Assembly: GCA_032718475.1 (NCBI GenBank)
Contig: JAUCBJ010002610.1
Coordinates: 1-64,000, forward strand
DNA length: 64,000 bases
DNA from: Nemertoderma westbladi
Lineage: Eukaryota > Xenacoelomorpha > Nemertodermatida > Nemertodermatidae
Reading direction: 5' to 3'
In this document: positions 44,601-55,925 of the stretch, one piece after another
Numbering within the stretch: the first letter of the stretch is position 1
Layout: the number at the start of each line of letters is the position of its first letter
Position numbers and translations under genes: made by a program
Notes under the pieces: model-generated
What the model saw: the letters and a program-made list of their open reading frames with translations, nothing else
Told to the model about the DNA's origin: nothing
Database searches by the model: none

Positions 44601-47600
44601 TCACCCTCCTATCTCTCTAGGAACCCAAATAAGTTAGTAACTCACCCTCATATCTCTCTAGGAACCCAAATCAGTTAGTTACTCACCCTCCTATCTCTCT
44701 AGGAACCCAAATAAGTTAGTAACTCACCCTCCTATCTCTCTAGGAACCCAAATCAGTTAGTAACTCACCCTCGTATCTCTCTAGGAACCCAAATCAGTTA
44801 GTTACTCACCCTCCTATCTCTCTAGGAACCCAAATAAGTTAGTAACTCACCCTCATATCTCTCTAGGAACCCAAATCAGTTAGTTACTCACCCTCCTATC
44901 TCTCTAGGAACCCAAATAAGTTAGTAACTCACCCTCATATCTCTCTAGGAACCCAAATCAGTTAGTAACTCACCTTCATATCTCTCTAGGAACCCAAATA
45001 AGTTAGTAACTCACCCTCATATCTCTCTAGGAACCCAAATCAGTTAGTTACTCACCCTCCTATCTCTCTAGGAACCCAAATAAGTTAGTAACTCACCCTC
45101 ATATCTCTCTAGGAACCCAAATCAGTTAGTTACTCACCCTCCTATCTCTCTAGGAACCCAAATAAGTTAGTAACTCACCCTCCTATCTCTCTAGGAACCC
45201 AAATAAGTTAGTAACTCACCCTCATATCTCTCTAGGAACCCAAATCAGTTAGTTACTCACCCTCCTATCTCTCTAGGAACCCAAATAAGTTAGTAACTCA
45301 CCCTCATATCTCTCTAGGAACCCAAATCAGTTAGTTACTCACCCTCCTATCTCTCTAGGAACCCAAATAAGTTAGTAACTCACCCTCATAGCTCTCTAGG
45401 AACCCAAATCAGTTAGTTACTCACCCTCCTATCTCTCTAGGAACCCAAATAAGTTAGTAACTCACCCTCATATCTCTCTAGGAACCCAAATCAGTTAGTT
45501 ACTCACCCTCCTATCTCTCTAGGAACCCAAATAAGTTAGTAACTCACCCTCCTATCTCTCTAGGAACCCAAATAAGTTAGTAACTCACCCTCATATCTCT
45601 CTAGGAACCCAAATCAGTTAGTTACTCACCCTCCTATCTCTCTAGGAACCCAAATAAGTTAGTAACTCACCCTCATATCTCTCTAGGAACCCAAATCAGT
45701 TAGTTACTCACCCTCCTATCTCTCTAGGAACCCAAATAAGTTAGTAACTCACCCTCATATCTCTCTAGGAACCCAAATCAGTTAGTTACTCACCCTCCTA
45801 TCTCTCTAGGAACCCAAATAAGTTAGTAACTCACCCTCATATCTCTCTAGGAACCCAAATCAGTTAGTTACTCACCCTCCTATCTCTCTAGGAACCCAAA
45901 TAAGTTAGTAACTCACCCTCATATCTCTCTAGGAATCCAAATAAGTTAGTAACTCACCCTCATATCTCTCTAGGAACCCAAATCAGTTAGTTACTCACCC
46001 TCCTATCTCTCTAGGAACCCAAATAAGTTAGTAACTCACCCTCATATCTCTCTAGTAACCCAAATCAGTTAGTAACTCACCCTCGTATCTCTCTAGGAAC
46101 CCAAATCAGTTAGTTACTCACCCTCCTATCTCTCTAGGAACCCAAATAAGTTAGTAACTCACCCTCATATCTCTCTAGGAACCCAAATCAGTTAGTTACT
46201 CACCCTCATATCTCTCTAGGAACCCAAATCAGTTAGTTACTCACCCTCCTATCTCTCTAGGAACCCAAATAAGTTAGTAACTCACCCTCATATCTCTCTA
46301 GGAACCCAAATCAGTTAGTTACTCACCCTCCTATCTCTCTAGGAACCCAAATAAGTTAGTAACTCACCCTCATATCTCTCTAGGAATCCAAATAAGTTAG
46401 TAACTCACCCTCATATCTCTCTAGGAACCCAAATCAGTTAGTTACTCACCCTCCTATCTCTCTAGGAACCCAAATAAGTTAGTAACTCACCCTCATATCT
46501 CTCTAGGAACCCAAATCAGTTAGTTACTCACCCTCCTATCTCTCTAGGAACCCAAATAAGTTAGTAACTCACCCTCATATCTCTCTAGGAATCCAAATAA
46601 GTTAGTAACTCACCCTCATATCTCTCTAGGAACCCAAATCAGTTAGTTACTCACCCTCCTATCTCTCTAGGAACCCAAATAAGTTAGTAACTCACCCTCA
46701 TATCTCTCTAGGAATCCAAATAAGTTAGTAACTCACCCTCATATCTCTCTAGGAACCCAAATCAGTTAGTAACTCACCCTCATATCTCTCTAGGAACCCA
46801 AATAAGTTAGTAACTCACCCTCCTATCTCTCTAGGAACCCAAATAAGTTAGTAACTCACCCTCATATCTCTCTAGGAACCCAAATAAGTTAGTAACTCAC
46901 CCTCATATCTCTCTAGGAACCCAAATAAGTTAGTAACTCACCCTCGTATCTCTCTAGGAACCCAAATCAGTTAGTTACTCACCCTCCTATCTCTCTAGGA
47001 ACCCAAATAAGTTAGTAACTCACCCTCATATCTCTCTAGGAACCCAAATCAGTTAGTTACTCACCCTCCTATCTCTCTAGGAACCCAAATAAGTTAGTAA
47101 CTCACCCTCCTATCTCTCTAGGAACCCAAATAAGTTAGTAACTCACCCTCATATCTCTCTAGGAACCCAAATAAGTTAGTAACTCACCCTCATATCTCTC
47201 TAGGAACCCAAATAAGTTAGTAACTCACCCTCGTATCTCTCTAGGAACCCAAATCAGTTAGTTACTCACCCTCCTATCTCTCTAGGAACCCAAATAAGTT
47301 AGTAACTCACCCTCATATCTCTCTAGGAACCCAAATCAGTTAGTTACTCACCCTCCTATCTCTCTAGGAACCCAAATAAGTTAGTAACTCACCCTCATAT
47401 CTCTCTAGGAATCCAAATAAGTTAGTAACTCACCCTCATATCTCTCTAGGAACCCAAATCAGTTAGTTACTCACCCTCCTATCTCTCTAGGAACCCAAAT
47501 AAGTTAGTAACTCACCCTCCTATCTCTCTAGGAACCCAAATCAGTTAGTAACTCACCCTCCTATCTCTCTAGGAACCCAAATAAGTTAGTAACTCACCCT

Positions 47601-50600
47601 CATATCTCTCTAGGAACCCAAATCAGTTAGTTACTCACCCTCCTATCTCTCTAGGAACCCAAATAAGTTAGTAACTCACCCTCATATCTCTCTAGGAACC
47701 CAAATCAGTTAGTTACTCACCCTCCTATCTCTCTAGGAACCCAAATAAGTTAGTAACTCACCCTCCTATCCCTCTAGGAACCCAAATAAGTTAGTAACTC
47801 ACCCTGTTATCTCTCTAAACCCAAATCAGTTAGTTACTCACCCTCCTATCTCTCTAGGAACCCAAATAAGTTAGTAACTCACCCTCATATCTCTCTAGTA
47901 ACCCAAATCAGTTAGTTACTCACCCTCCTATCTCTCTAGGAACCCAAATCAGTTAGTAACTCACCCTATTATCTCTCTAGGAACCCAAATCAGTTAGTAA
48001 CTCACCCTATTATCTCTCTAGGAACCCATATCAGTTAGTAACTCACCCTCATATCTCTCTAGTAACCCAAATCAGTTAGTTACTCACCCTCCTATCTCTC
48101 TAGGAACCCAAATAAGTTAGTAACTCACCCTCATATCTCTCTAGTAACCCAAATCAGTTAGTTACTCACCCTCCTATCTCTCTAGGAACCCAAATCAGTT
48201 AGTAACTCTCCCTCATATCTCTCTATAGGAACCCAAATCAGTTAGTAACTCACCCTATTATCTCTCTAGGAACCCATATCAGTTAGTAACTCACCCTCAT
48301 ATCTCTCTAGTAACCCAAATCAGTTAGTAACTCACCCTCGTATCTCTCTAGGAACCCAAATCAGTTAGTAACTCACCCTATTATCTCTCTAGGAACCCAT
48401 ATCAGTTAGTAACTCACCTTCATATCTCTCTAGGAACCCAAATCAGTTAGTAACTCACCCTATTATCTCTCTAGGAACCCATATCAGTTAGTAACTCACC
48501 CTCATATCTCTCTAGTAACCCAAATCAGTTAGTTACTCACCCTCCTATCTCTCTAGGAACCCAAATAAGTTAGTAACTCACCCTCCTATCTCTCTAGGAA
48601 CCCAAATCAGTTAGTAACTCTCCCTCATATCTCTCTATAGGAACCCAAACCAGTTAGTAACTCACCCTCCTATCTCTCTAGGAACCCAAATCAGTTAGTT
48701 ACTCACCCTCCTATCTCTCTAGGAACCCAAATAAGTTAGTAACTCACCCTCATATCTCTCTAGTAACCCAAATCAGTTAGTTACTCACCCTCCTATCTCT
48801 CTAGTAACCCAAATCAGTTAGTTACTCACCCTCATATCTCTCTAGTAACCCAAATCAGTTAGTTACTCACCCTCCTATCTCTCTAGGAACCCAAATAAGT
48901 TAGTAACTCACCCTCATATCTCTCTAGTAACCCAAATCAGTTAGTTACTCACCCTCCTATCTCTCTAGGAACCCAAATCAGTTAGTAACTCTCCCTCATA
49001 TCTCTCTATAGGAACCCAAACCAGTTAGTAACTCACCCTCGTATCTCTCTAGGAACCCAAATCAGTTAGTAACTCACCCTATTATCTCTCTAGGAACCCA
49101 AATCAGTTAGTTACTCACCCTCCTATCTCTCTAGGAACCCAAATAAGTTAGTAACTCACCCTCATATCTCTCTAGTAACCCAAATCAGTTAGTTACTCAC
49201 CCTCCTATCTCTCTAGGAACCCAAATCAGTTAGTAACTCTCCCTCATATCTCTCTATAGGAACCCAAACCAGTTAGTAACTCACCCTCGTATCTCTCTAG
49301 GAACCCAACTAAGTTAGTAACTCACCCTCATATCTCTCTAGGAACCCAAATCAGTTACTAACTCACCCTCATATCTCTCTAGGAACCCAAATCAGTTAGT
49401 TACTCACCCTCCTATCTCTCTAGGAACCCAAATCACTTAGTAACTCACCCTCCTATCCCTCTAGGAACCCAAACCAGTTAGTAATTCAACCTCCTATCTC
49501 TCTAGGAACCCAAATCAGTTAGTTACTCACCCTGTTATCTCTCTAAACCCAAATAAGTTAGTAACTCACCCTCCTATCTCTCTAGGAATCCAAATAAGTT
49601 AGTAACTCACCCTCATATCTCTCTAGGGACCCAAATAAGTTAGTAACTCACCCTCGTATCTCTCTAGGAACCCAAATCAGTTAGTAACTCACCCTATTAT
49701 CTCTCTAGGAACCCATATCAGTTAGTAACTCACCTTCATATCTCTCTAGGAACCCAAATCAGTTAGTAACTCACCCTATTATCTCTCTAGGAACCCATAT
49801 CAGTTAGTAACTCACTTTCATATCTCTCTAGGAACCCAAATCAGTTAGTAACTCACCCTGTTATCTCTCTAAACCCAAATCAGTTAGTTACTCACCCTCC
49901 TATCTCTCTAGGAACCCAAATCAGTTAGTAACTCACCCTGTTATCTCTCTAAACCCAAATCAGTTAGTTACTCACCCTCCTATCCCTCTAGGAACCCAAA
50001 TCAGTTAGTAAATCACCCTCCTATCTCTCTAGGAATCCAAATCAGTTATAGTAATTCACCCTCCTATCCCTCTAGGAACCCAAATCAGTTAGTAACTCAC
50101 CCTATTATCTCTCTAGGAACCCATATCAGTTAGTAACTCACCTTCATATCTCTCTAGGAACCCAAATAAGTTAGTAACTCACCCTCATATCTCTCTAGTA
50201 ACCCAAATCAGTTAGTTACTCACCCTCCTATCTCTCTAGGAACCCAAATCAGTTAGTTACTCACCCTCCTATCTCTCTAGGAACCCAAATCAGTTAGTAA
50301 CTCACCCTCATATCTCTCTAGGAACCCAAATCAGTTAGTAACTCACCCTCATATCTCTCTAGGAACCCAAATCAGTTAGTAACTCACCCTCATATCTCTC
50401 TAGGAACCCAAATCAGTTAGTAACTCACCCTCATATCTCTCTAGGAACCCAAATCAGTTAGTAACTCACCCTCGTATCTCTCTAGGAACCCAAATCAGTT
50501 AGTTACTCACCCTCCTATCTCTCTAGGAACCCAAATAAGTTAGTAACTCACCCTCATATCTCTCTAGGAACCCAAATCAGTTAGTTACTCACCCTCCTAT

Positions 50601-51553
50601 CTCTCTAGGAACCCAAATCAGTTAGTAACTCACCCTCATATCTCTCTAGGAACCCAAATCAGTTAGTAACTCACCCTCCTATCTCTCTAGGAACCCAAAT
50701 CAGTTAGTTACTCACCCTCCTATCTCTCTAGGAACCCAAATCAGTTAGTAACTCACCCTCCTATCTCTCTAGGAACCCAAATCAGTTAGTTACTCACCCT
50801 CCTATCTCTCTAGGAACCCAAATCAGTTAGTTACTCACCCTCCTATCTCTCTAGGAACCCAAATCAGTTAGTAACTCACCCTCCTATCTCTCTAGGAACC
50901 CAAATCAGTTAGTAACTCACCCTCATATCTCTCTAGGAACCCAAATCAGTTAGTTACTCACCCTCATATCTCTCTAGGAACCCAAATCAGTTAGTAACTC
51001 ACCCTCATATCTCTCTAGGAACCCAAATCAGTTAGTAACTCACCCTCTTATCTCTCTAGGAACCCAAATCAGTTAGTAACTCACCCTCATATCTCTCTAG
51101 GAACCCAAATCAGTTAGTAACTCACCCTCATATCTCTCTAGGAACCCAAATCAGTTAGTAACTCACCCTCCTATCTCTCTAGGAACCCAAATCAGTTAGT
51201 TACTCACCCTCCTATCTCTCTAGGAACCCAAATAAGTTAGTAACTCACCCCCCTATCTCTCTAGGAACCCAAACCAGTTAGTAACTCACCCTGTTATCTC
51301 TCTAAACCCAAATCAGTTAGTTACTCACCCTCCTATCTCTCTAGGAACCCAAATCAGTTATAGTAACTCACCCTCATATCTCTCTAGGAACCCAAATAAG
51401 TTAGTAACTCACCCTCCTATCTCTCTAGGAACCCAAATCAGTTAGTAACTCACCTTCATATCTCTCTAGGAACCCAAACCAGTTAGTAACTCACCCTCCT
51501 ATCCCAGAGGAACCCAAACCAGTTAGTAACTCACCCTCCTATCCCAGAGGAAC
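35629..51553. repeat. 41-bp satellite, about 390 units, derived from the GGT exon 3 donor
   Basis: In the GGT sense (minus) strand the unit is GTGAGTTACTAACTGATTTG followed by GGTTCCTAGAGAGATAGGAGG. The two units nearest exon 3 (51481-51560) are 40 bp and read GGTTCCTCTGGGATAGGAGG in the exon-derived half, identical to the end of exon 3. Distal units have changed CTCTGGG to CTAGAGAG, which adds an in-frame TAG. The GTGAGT core is nearly invariant over 16 kb; exceptions are few (39187, 43407, 43945, 49484 and similar). Two unit types alternate over long stretches (AAGTTAGTAACTCACCCTCAT and CAGTTAGTTACTCACCCTCCT on +), making an 82-bp dimer. About 38740-43345 is duplicated at 43498-48103. There is no ORF on either strand. 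Confidence 0.97.
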
Positions 51554-51686
51554 CACTGTGGATCACAGATATACAAAATGTTGCCGCCACTGCCGCGTCC
51601 ACTGCATTCCCGCCGCTCTGTAGAATTTTCGTACCGACTTGGGAACATTGAGTGGCGTCGCTCGCTACTGCACCGTGCGGGAGAAC
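51535..51686 (-). CDS. GGT: GGT exon 3 (PHGAVASD to GSSGIG, donor is the seed of the 41-bp satellite)
   Basis: 152 nt starting in phase 0 after the acceptor GGTTCTAG and ending in phase 2. It encodes residues 78-127 plus GG: VLPHGAVASDATQCSQVG, then ILQSGGNAVDAAVAA and SVIHSGSSGIG. The family hallmark G-A-V-A-x-D, CS-x-x-G, GG-x-AVDAA, HSSGIGG is plain. A TAG lies directly upstream in frame, just before the acceptor, so the exon cannot begin earlier. The donor is GGAGG|GTGAGTTACTAAC (51534 downwards). The final 20 exon bases and first 20 intron bases recur as the repeat unit of the adjacent array, so every unit further into the intron presents a copy of this donor. Confidence 0.93.
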
Positions 51687-52409
51687 CTAGAACCATAGTG
51701 AGTGATCAGTGGACATGGACAGGATTAAATTGGATAATATAAAATAAAAAATTAATGAAAGTATAGGCCTATTCTTATAAAATAAACGGAGCGAAAATGT
51801 CGTAATTCAGTGACATGATCCCCCCCCCCCCCCCCCCCTCAAGTTTTCTACAGGTTGGGAAATAGTTGAGTTATGGGCATTCGAATGTTGCATGTAGGCC
51901 TTAGGCCTATTTGTTTCCTATGTATATGTACTAGTATTATGAATATTATGTATTTATTAGATAGAATAAATTGCCTGCACCAGATGCAAAATCATTAAGA
52001 TTTGTAGAAAAATTTGGGGTGGGGTGGGGTGGGGTGGGGGTGGGGTGGGGGTGGGGGTGGGGTGGGGTGGGGTGGGGTGGGGTGGGGTGGGGTGGGGTGG
52101 GGTGGGGTGGGGTGGGGTGGGGGGGGGGGGGGGGGGGGGGTATCACTGAATTACGACACTATATTCCAGGACATGGTGTAAACTGTTAAGTAGTGAGACA
52201 TTACTACTTGCTGACTTGGACTAGGAAATTAAAATTATATTAGAAAATATAAATATTTCATGATTTATTGATTTAAACTCAATTCTTAAACATTAAATAA
52301 CTAATCTTACCAGGATGGTTGATTATATTGGTGGATCAATGATTGATTAACATACAATTTATATTTCAAAAATAAATATATACCGGTATAGAAATAATAA
52401 TAAACTCAC
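51687..52409. other. GGT intron 2, with a MITE-like inverted pair and G/C tracts
   Basis: TGTCGTAATTCAGTGA (51798-51813) and its complement (52143-52158) flank a C-run (about 51820-51838) and a (GGGGT)n plus poly-G tract (52016-52140). A related copy of the same end is at 25162. It looks like a small non-autonomous element whose inner edges have expanded G/C runs. No coding signal. Confidence 0.6.
52016..52140. repeat. (TGGGG)n microsatellite ending in poly-G
   Basis: About 20 GGGGT repeats and then about 24 G. It is strongly G-quadruplex-prone on the + strand. ORFs across it on both strands are artefacts. Confidence 0.95.
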
Positions 52410-52606
52410 AGGTGGAACTCCTATAACATTTTCCACTATAACACCGATTGTCAAGGCAACTGCGAGAACTATAGAAGAGCCTATAATCACATAAAGTTGA
52501 GTCTTTTCGCTGCCACATTTAGAATCCCATAAACCTCGTCCTTCTGAGCTCAACGGAGTTTTCTCAGACAGATCGCTGTTGCGTGAAGCCAAGGGCAATG
52601 TGTCCG
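52410..52606 (-). CDS. GGT: GGT exon 2 (cytosolic tail and membrane anchor)
   Basis: 197 nt. The acceptor has a T-rich tract ending TAATTGTAG; the donor is CCT|GTGAGT at 52409-52404. It encodes residues 13-77: a polar, Ser/Glu/Lys-rich stretch, then the hydrophobic segment LYVIIGSSIVLAVALTIGVI (about 49-68) and VENVIGVPP. No N-terminal signal peptide precedes it, so it should act as a signal-anchor with the C-terminus outside. The exon ends in phase 0. Alone it would only say 'type II membrane protein'; the GGT assignment comes from exons 3-5. Confidence 0.85.
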
Positions 52607-55600
52607 CTACAATTAAAACAGTTAAAACAAATTAGATAGTCTGTCTGACTAATCGGGTTTACCAAAATATCACAGAATCAAAATGGCATTGATAAGATGC
52701 TAAAACATATGAGATAATTGCTATAGGCCTAAGTAAAAATATTCATCAAATTGTCTGCCAGTCTGCCACTCCGACGCTCTACGTATGTTGTTAGGCTCTT
52801 AATAAATGTATACAGTCAAATGGTGTAATCATATACACCATTTCCCATAATACAACAACCATGTTTAGCAAGTCGGAGAGCACCCCCACGCCCCCCCCCC
52901 CCCCAATTTTTTCAAATTTCACTCAAATTTCAATTTCAAATTTGGAATTTTTTGGTGAAATTCAAAACAGTTTTCCGATTCTGGAGATAAAGGCGGTTCC
53001 AATGGTATCCGGATTACAGGTATAACCAAAAGACGAAAAATAAAGTCAATAGAGATGGTAAAATATTGCTTAAGAGGCGTTTTAATGGCTTGTTGTATCG
53101 AAATGCGAAATGGAACAGAAATTGAAAAATCCGGCTCTGCCCGCAGTAAGAAAAGTGGGTACGGGTAGGACTAAAAACCAAAACGGACCCAAACGGCAAC
53201 GGGGAAATACGTAGTTATATCGGATTTATTCATATCACAATGGTGTGGCGAAAAGATCTGGAAATACAATTTACCACTTAATTAATTAATTAATTAATTA
53301 AGTAAGCCCTAAAACCTTAATTGATTTCCTGCATGCCTAGATGTGCTGATACGATGGTACCGGTACAAACTACAAAGGACTTTCAGTTTCTCAGTATAAC
53401 ACCATACACCGTGTGTAGGTTCAGTTTGGGTGAGTTCCAATATTTTGATGATTAAATCGCCACAATGGAGGTTAAACTTTTTACTACTGTAGTATGCTGC
53501 CGCTATGGTCGCTATGGAGAAAACAATCGCCACAACGGAGGTTATACTGTCTGACCGGGGTTGCCGCAAGTTGAGGAAACTATTTCAGTGAAATAGGCCT
53601 ATTTTATTTCCGTTTTATTCACATTCTTCGTAAATTGTATTTCCAGCCACACCGTTTGCCGTTGTGATATTAATATGTCCAATACCGGTCGCCTGTATGG
53701 AATCCATCCAAAAAGTGCGCCGGACAGCGCGCCGACCAATATTTATGCGCTCCGCGCGCCGATGCAATTTCGAAGCAAACCCTGCGTCAACGAAAATTTT
53801 AAGCGTGCCGCACATTGCTGCCAATGTCAGTACTGCTGTACCTGTCCCTGCTGCCCTGTACAGCAGTAGCCTAACCACTGAACCATACAACAGAAAAAAG
53901 AAAGGCGATTGAAGCGAGTCGAAATTTTTAAACAGCTAATGCAATTTTTAAGGCACTTCCGTAATTGTTAAACTAACAAATCGGCGCCGGTTTTTATTTT
54001 TGGGAGCGCCACGCGCCAAAGCCGGCGCGCTTTACGATTTTCGAGCGCGCCACGCGCGCTTTTATTGCAAAGCGCGCTGGATTCCAGTCTGGACCGGTCG
54101 TATAACTCCGAATTTCCCCGTTTGGGTATCGTTTGTGTCCGTTTGGATTATAGTCCTACCGACTGACCGAGAAAAGTTGTGGAACTAATTTTAAAATCAC
54201 TCAATCAATCATCATTTCTAAATTTGAAAAATATTAGGCCGGGCCGGGAGTGCGGGAGATGGTGTATAAACTATAAAGCAGCAAGTTATCCCTTAGGAGA
54301 GTACAGAGTACACTGATACCTATTTGGAGCCGTTTCCCAGCTTGCGGATACCGGGATATGCAGTATGATATGGATAACATTCGGATAACAATCAGATAGC
54401 TGTATAGGCATAAACAAAACTAAAGTATCACATGCTTCAAAGGCTGAAATGGAACTAAACGTAATTATAATTGACAACGTGAACATCACCACAAGGCACT
54501 AGGCAGCAAGCAGGCAAGGGGGCATTAAAGTTTGAGAAACGGTGTGACAGAAGAAAAATCGAATTTGTGTCAAAATTTAGAAAGAGTGAGAAAACCAAAT
54601 TGATTCTAGTCGAAAAACGGGATGAAATGAAATACGGGATGACATTATTTTCATTATATGTCTTTATGTAGGAATGGCAGAATGGAAAGATAGATAGATA
54701 TACTGAACTGTGAGTGAAGGATGATTTAGATTGCAGGGCAATTGTATCAGCATTACACAGTTCTGCAGTTACAATCTTTAACTATCAGACTATTATTGGT
54801 ACAAACAACAATCCAGCAATCAAATCAACCACCTCCCCAAGCAGCGCCAGAGATTACTAGCAAAAATAAACTATCACCAGTCAGCTGGTCAGTCTGTGTT
54901 TGTGTTATTGATTCTCATTCTCACCTTATTTACGATTTATTACAATATATAGCTGTATTGGTTAGAACTTATAATATGCCACTCCACTACCGGTATAAGC
55001 AATAAGTATAACCTGGCCCTTAGGTAGTTAGGCCTAACATTTCAGGATCTATGGAATGACCATAGGACTTAATGACGCAGAACGATATAAGCCATATTCA
55101 TATTCAATGAGTTAGTTAAGTTGCCAAATATGGCAACAACGGCTTTATATCTGTATATAGTTGCCAAATCAGGCAATCAGAAATGTTGCCAGATTTTGCT
55201 TGGTTGCCAAATATGGCAATCACAATCATGTGCAATGTATCATTGTACAATGGCCAAATTTGGCCATTGTACCTAACCTAACTGACATTACAAATACAAA
55301 TTACGAGAATAAGAACAGAATGATGTTTATGAATACAGGAATATGAAGATTGCATGTAAAACTAGGCCTGCCAAAATTGGCAGTACTATCAATTTTGGCA
55401 GTAAAACTACCAATATTGTAACATGCCAAAATTGGTAATGTGCCCGACTTACAACGGAAGGCAGTAGGCAGTAGGCAGGTAGGCCTATGTTTGGTTGATT
55501 CTGTTTGTTATAACAGTGCCGCATGCCGCGGTGCCGGTATATTTTCCTGCTAAAGCTAAAGTCATGGTTGTTGGTTTCTTATTACTGTAACGGCAGACCG

Positions 55601-55891
55601 GCTGACCGTACTGCAGTCTGGCAGTCCAGTCAGCCAGTAGGCCCTATACAGTAATACTGTAATAGGCCTACAGGTGCAGGTATTCTGGTATTCGGCAGTT
55701 CGGTATACAGGCTGACAGGCAGTGAGGCAGGCAGGTCAGCAGGCAGGCAGGTATAGGTATATTATCAGATTATAGGAGTATACTGGTATAGGATAGGATA
55801 GGGCTGTAGCCGCTGTAGGGCGACCAGCCGACAGATCAGCAACTGCAGATAAACAAATACAGAAATACCGTACTGGAACTTCAGAACTTAC
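52607..55891. other. GGT intron 1
   Basis: Contains a C-run (about 52890-52904), a (TTAA)n microsatellite (about 53277-53301) and a GC-rich stretch with many GCGC words (53700-54070). It also holds a perfect 11-bp hairpin (53831-53841 with 53858-53868) and a cluster of short palindromes (55119-55440). CAGG/GGTATA-rich simple sequence is at 55600-55800. Small ORFs here have no recognisable domain. Confidence 0.6.
55119..55440. repeat. Cluster of short palindromes with a TTGCCAAA theme
   Basis: Successive inverted repeats: GTTGCCAAATATGGCAAC, TTGCCAAATCAGGCAA, TTGCCAAATATGGCAA, a perfect 28-bp palindrome centred near 55260 (half-site GTACAATGGCCAAA), then TGCCAAAATTGGCA and related imperfect copies to about 55440. 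Half-sites recur but spacing is irregular. Confidence 0.7.
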
Positions 55892-55925
55892 CTGCACCGT
55901 CACCGGCGCCTTTATTTGAAGCCAT
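55892..55925 (-). CDS. GGT: GGT exon 1 (start codon, 11 codons + 1 nt)
   Basis: Encodes MASNKGAGDGA plus the first base of codon 12. The ATG has G at -3 and G at +4, a good initiation context. The exon ends GCAG and is followed by a consensus donor GTAAGT (55891-55886). The phase-1 end fits the two-base start of exon 2 exactly, giving Ala12. The start is chosen because it is the first Met of the joined frame and lies upstream of a hydrophobic anchor, as expected for a type II protein. Being so short, the exon is supported mainly by its donor and by phase. Confidence 0.75.

Larger units (their letters stand above)
8805..55925 (-). other. GGT: Gamma-glutamyltransferase gene, 5' part, five exons, continues off the left edge
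   Basis: Assembled by eye from splice sites and family motifs. GGTs are type II membrane enzymes that cleave the gamma-glutamyl bond of glutathione outside the cell; a precursor cuts itself into large and small subunits. The five exons give 191 codons plus 2 nt. Residues 1-48 are cytosolic, about 49-69 a hydrophobic anchor, followed by PHGAVASD...CSQVG, GGNAVDAAVAA, SSGIGGGGFMIIA, LDFRTVAP and VPGELLGLESAHMRYG, in the order seen in GGT large subunits. Arg148 in DFRTVAP corresponds to the gamma-glutamyl-binding Arg of the family. All four junctions keep phase (1, 0, 2, 0). Introns are 3285, 723, 37992 and 4546 bp. The catalytic Thr and small subunit are not in the window. I did not find exon 6 in 1-8804. 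Whether the locus is intact or cut off cannot be judged here. Confidence 0.9.

Noticed and set aside
1531-51553. Regular repeats as possible CRISPR arrays
   Set aside because: There are no unique spacers between repeats, no cas genes, and the window is clearly animal nuclear DNA.
52016-52140. (GGGGT)n as interstitial telomeric repeat
   Set aside because: The metazoan telomere is TTAGGG. This is a simple G-rich microsatellite ending in poly-G inside a small inverted-repeat element.
53615-54188. Small ORFs and a hairpin with A-box-like TGGTTCAGTGG on the minus strand near 53890
   Set aside because: No B box at the right distance and no clover-leaf; a tRNA or SINE call is not supported. The ORFs follow GC-rich sequence without domains.
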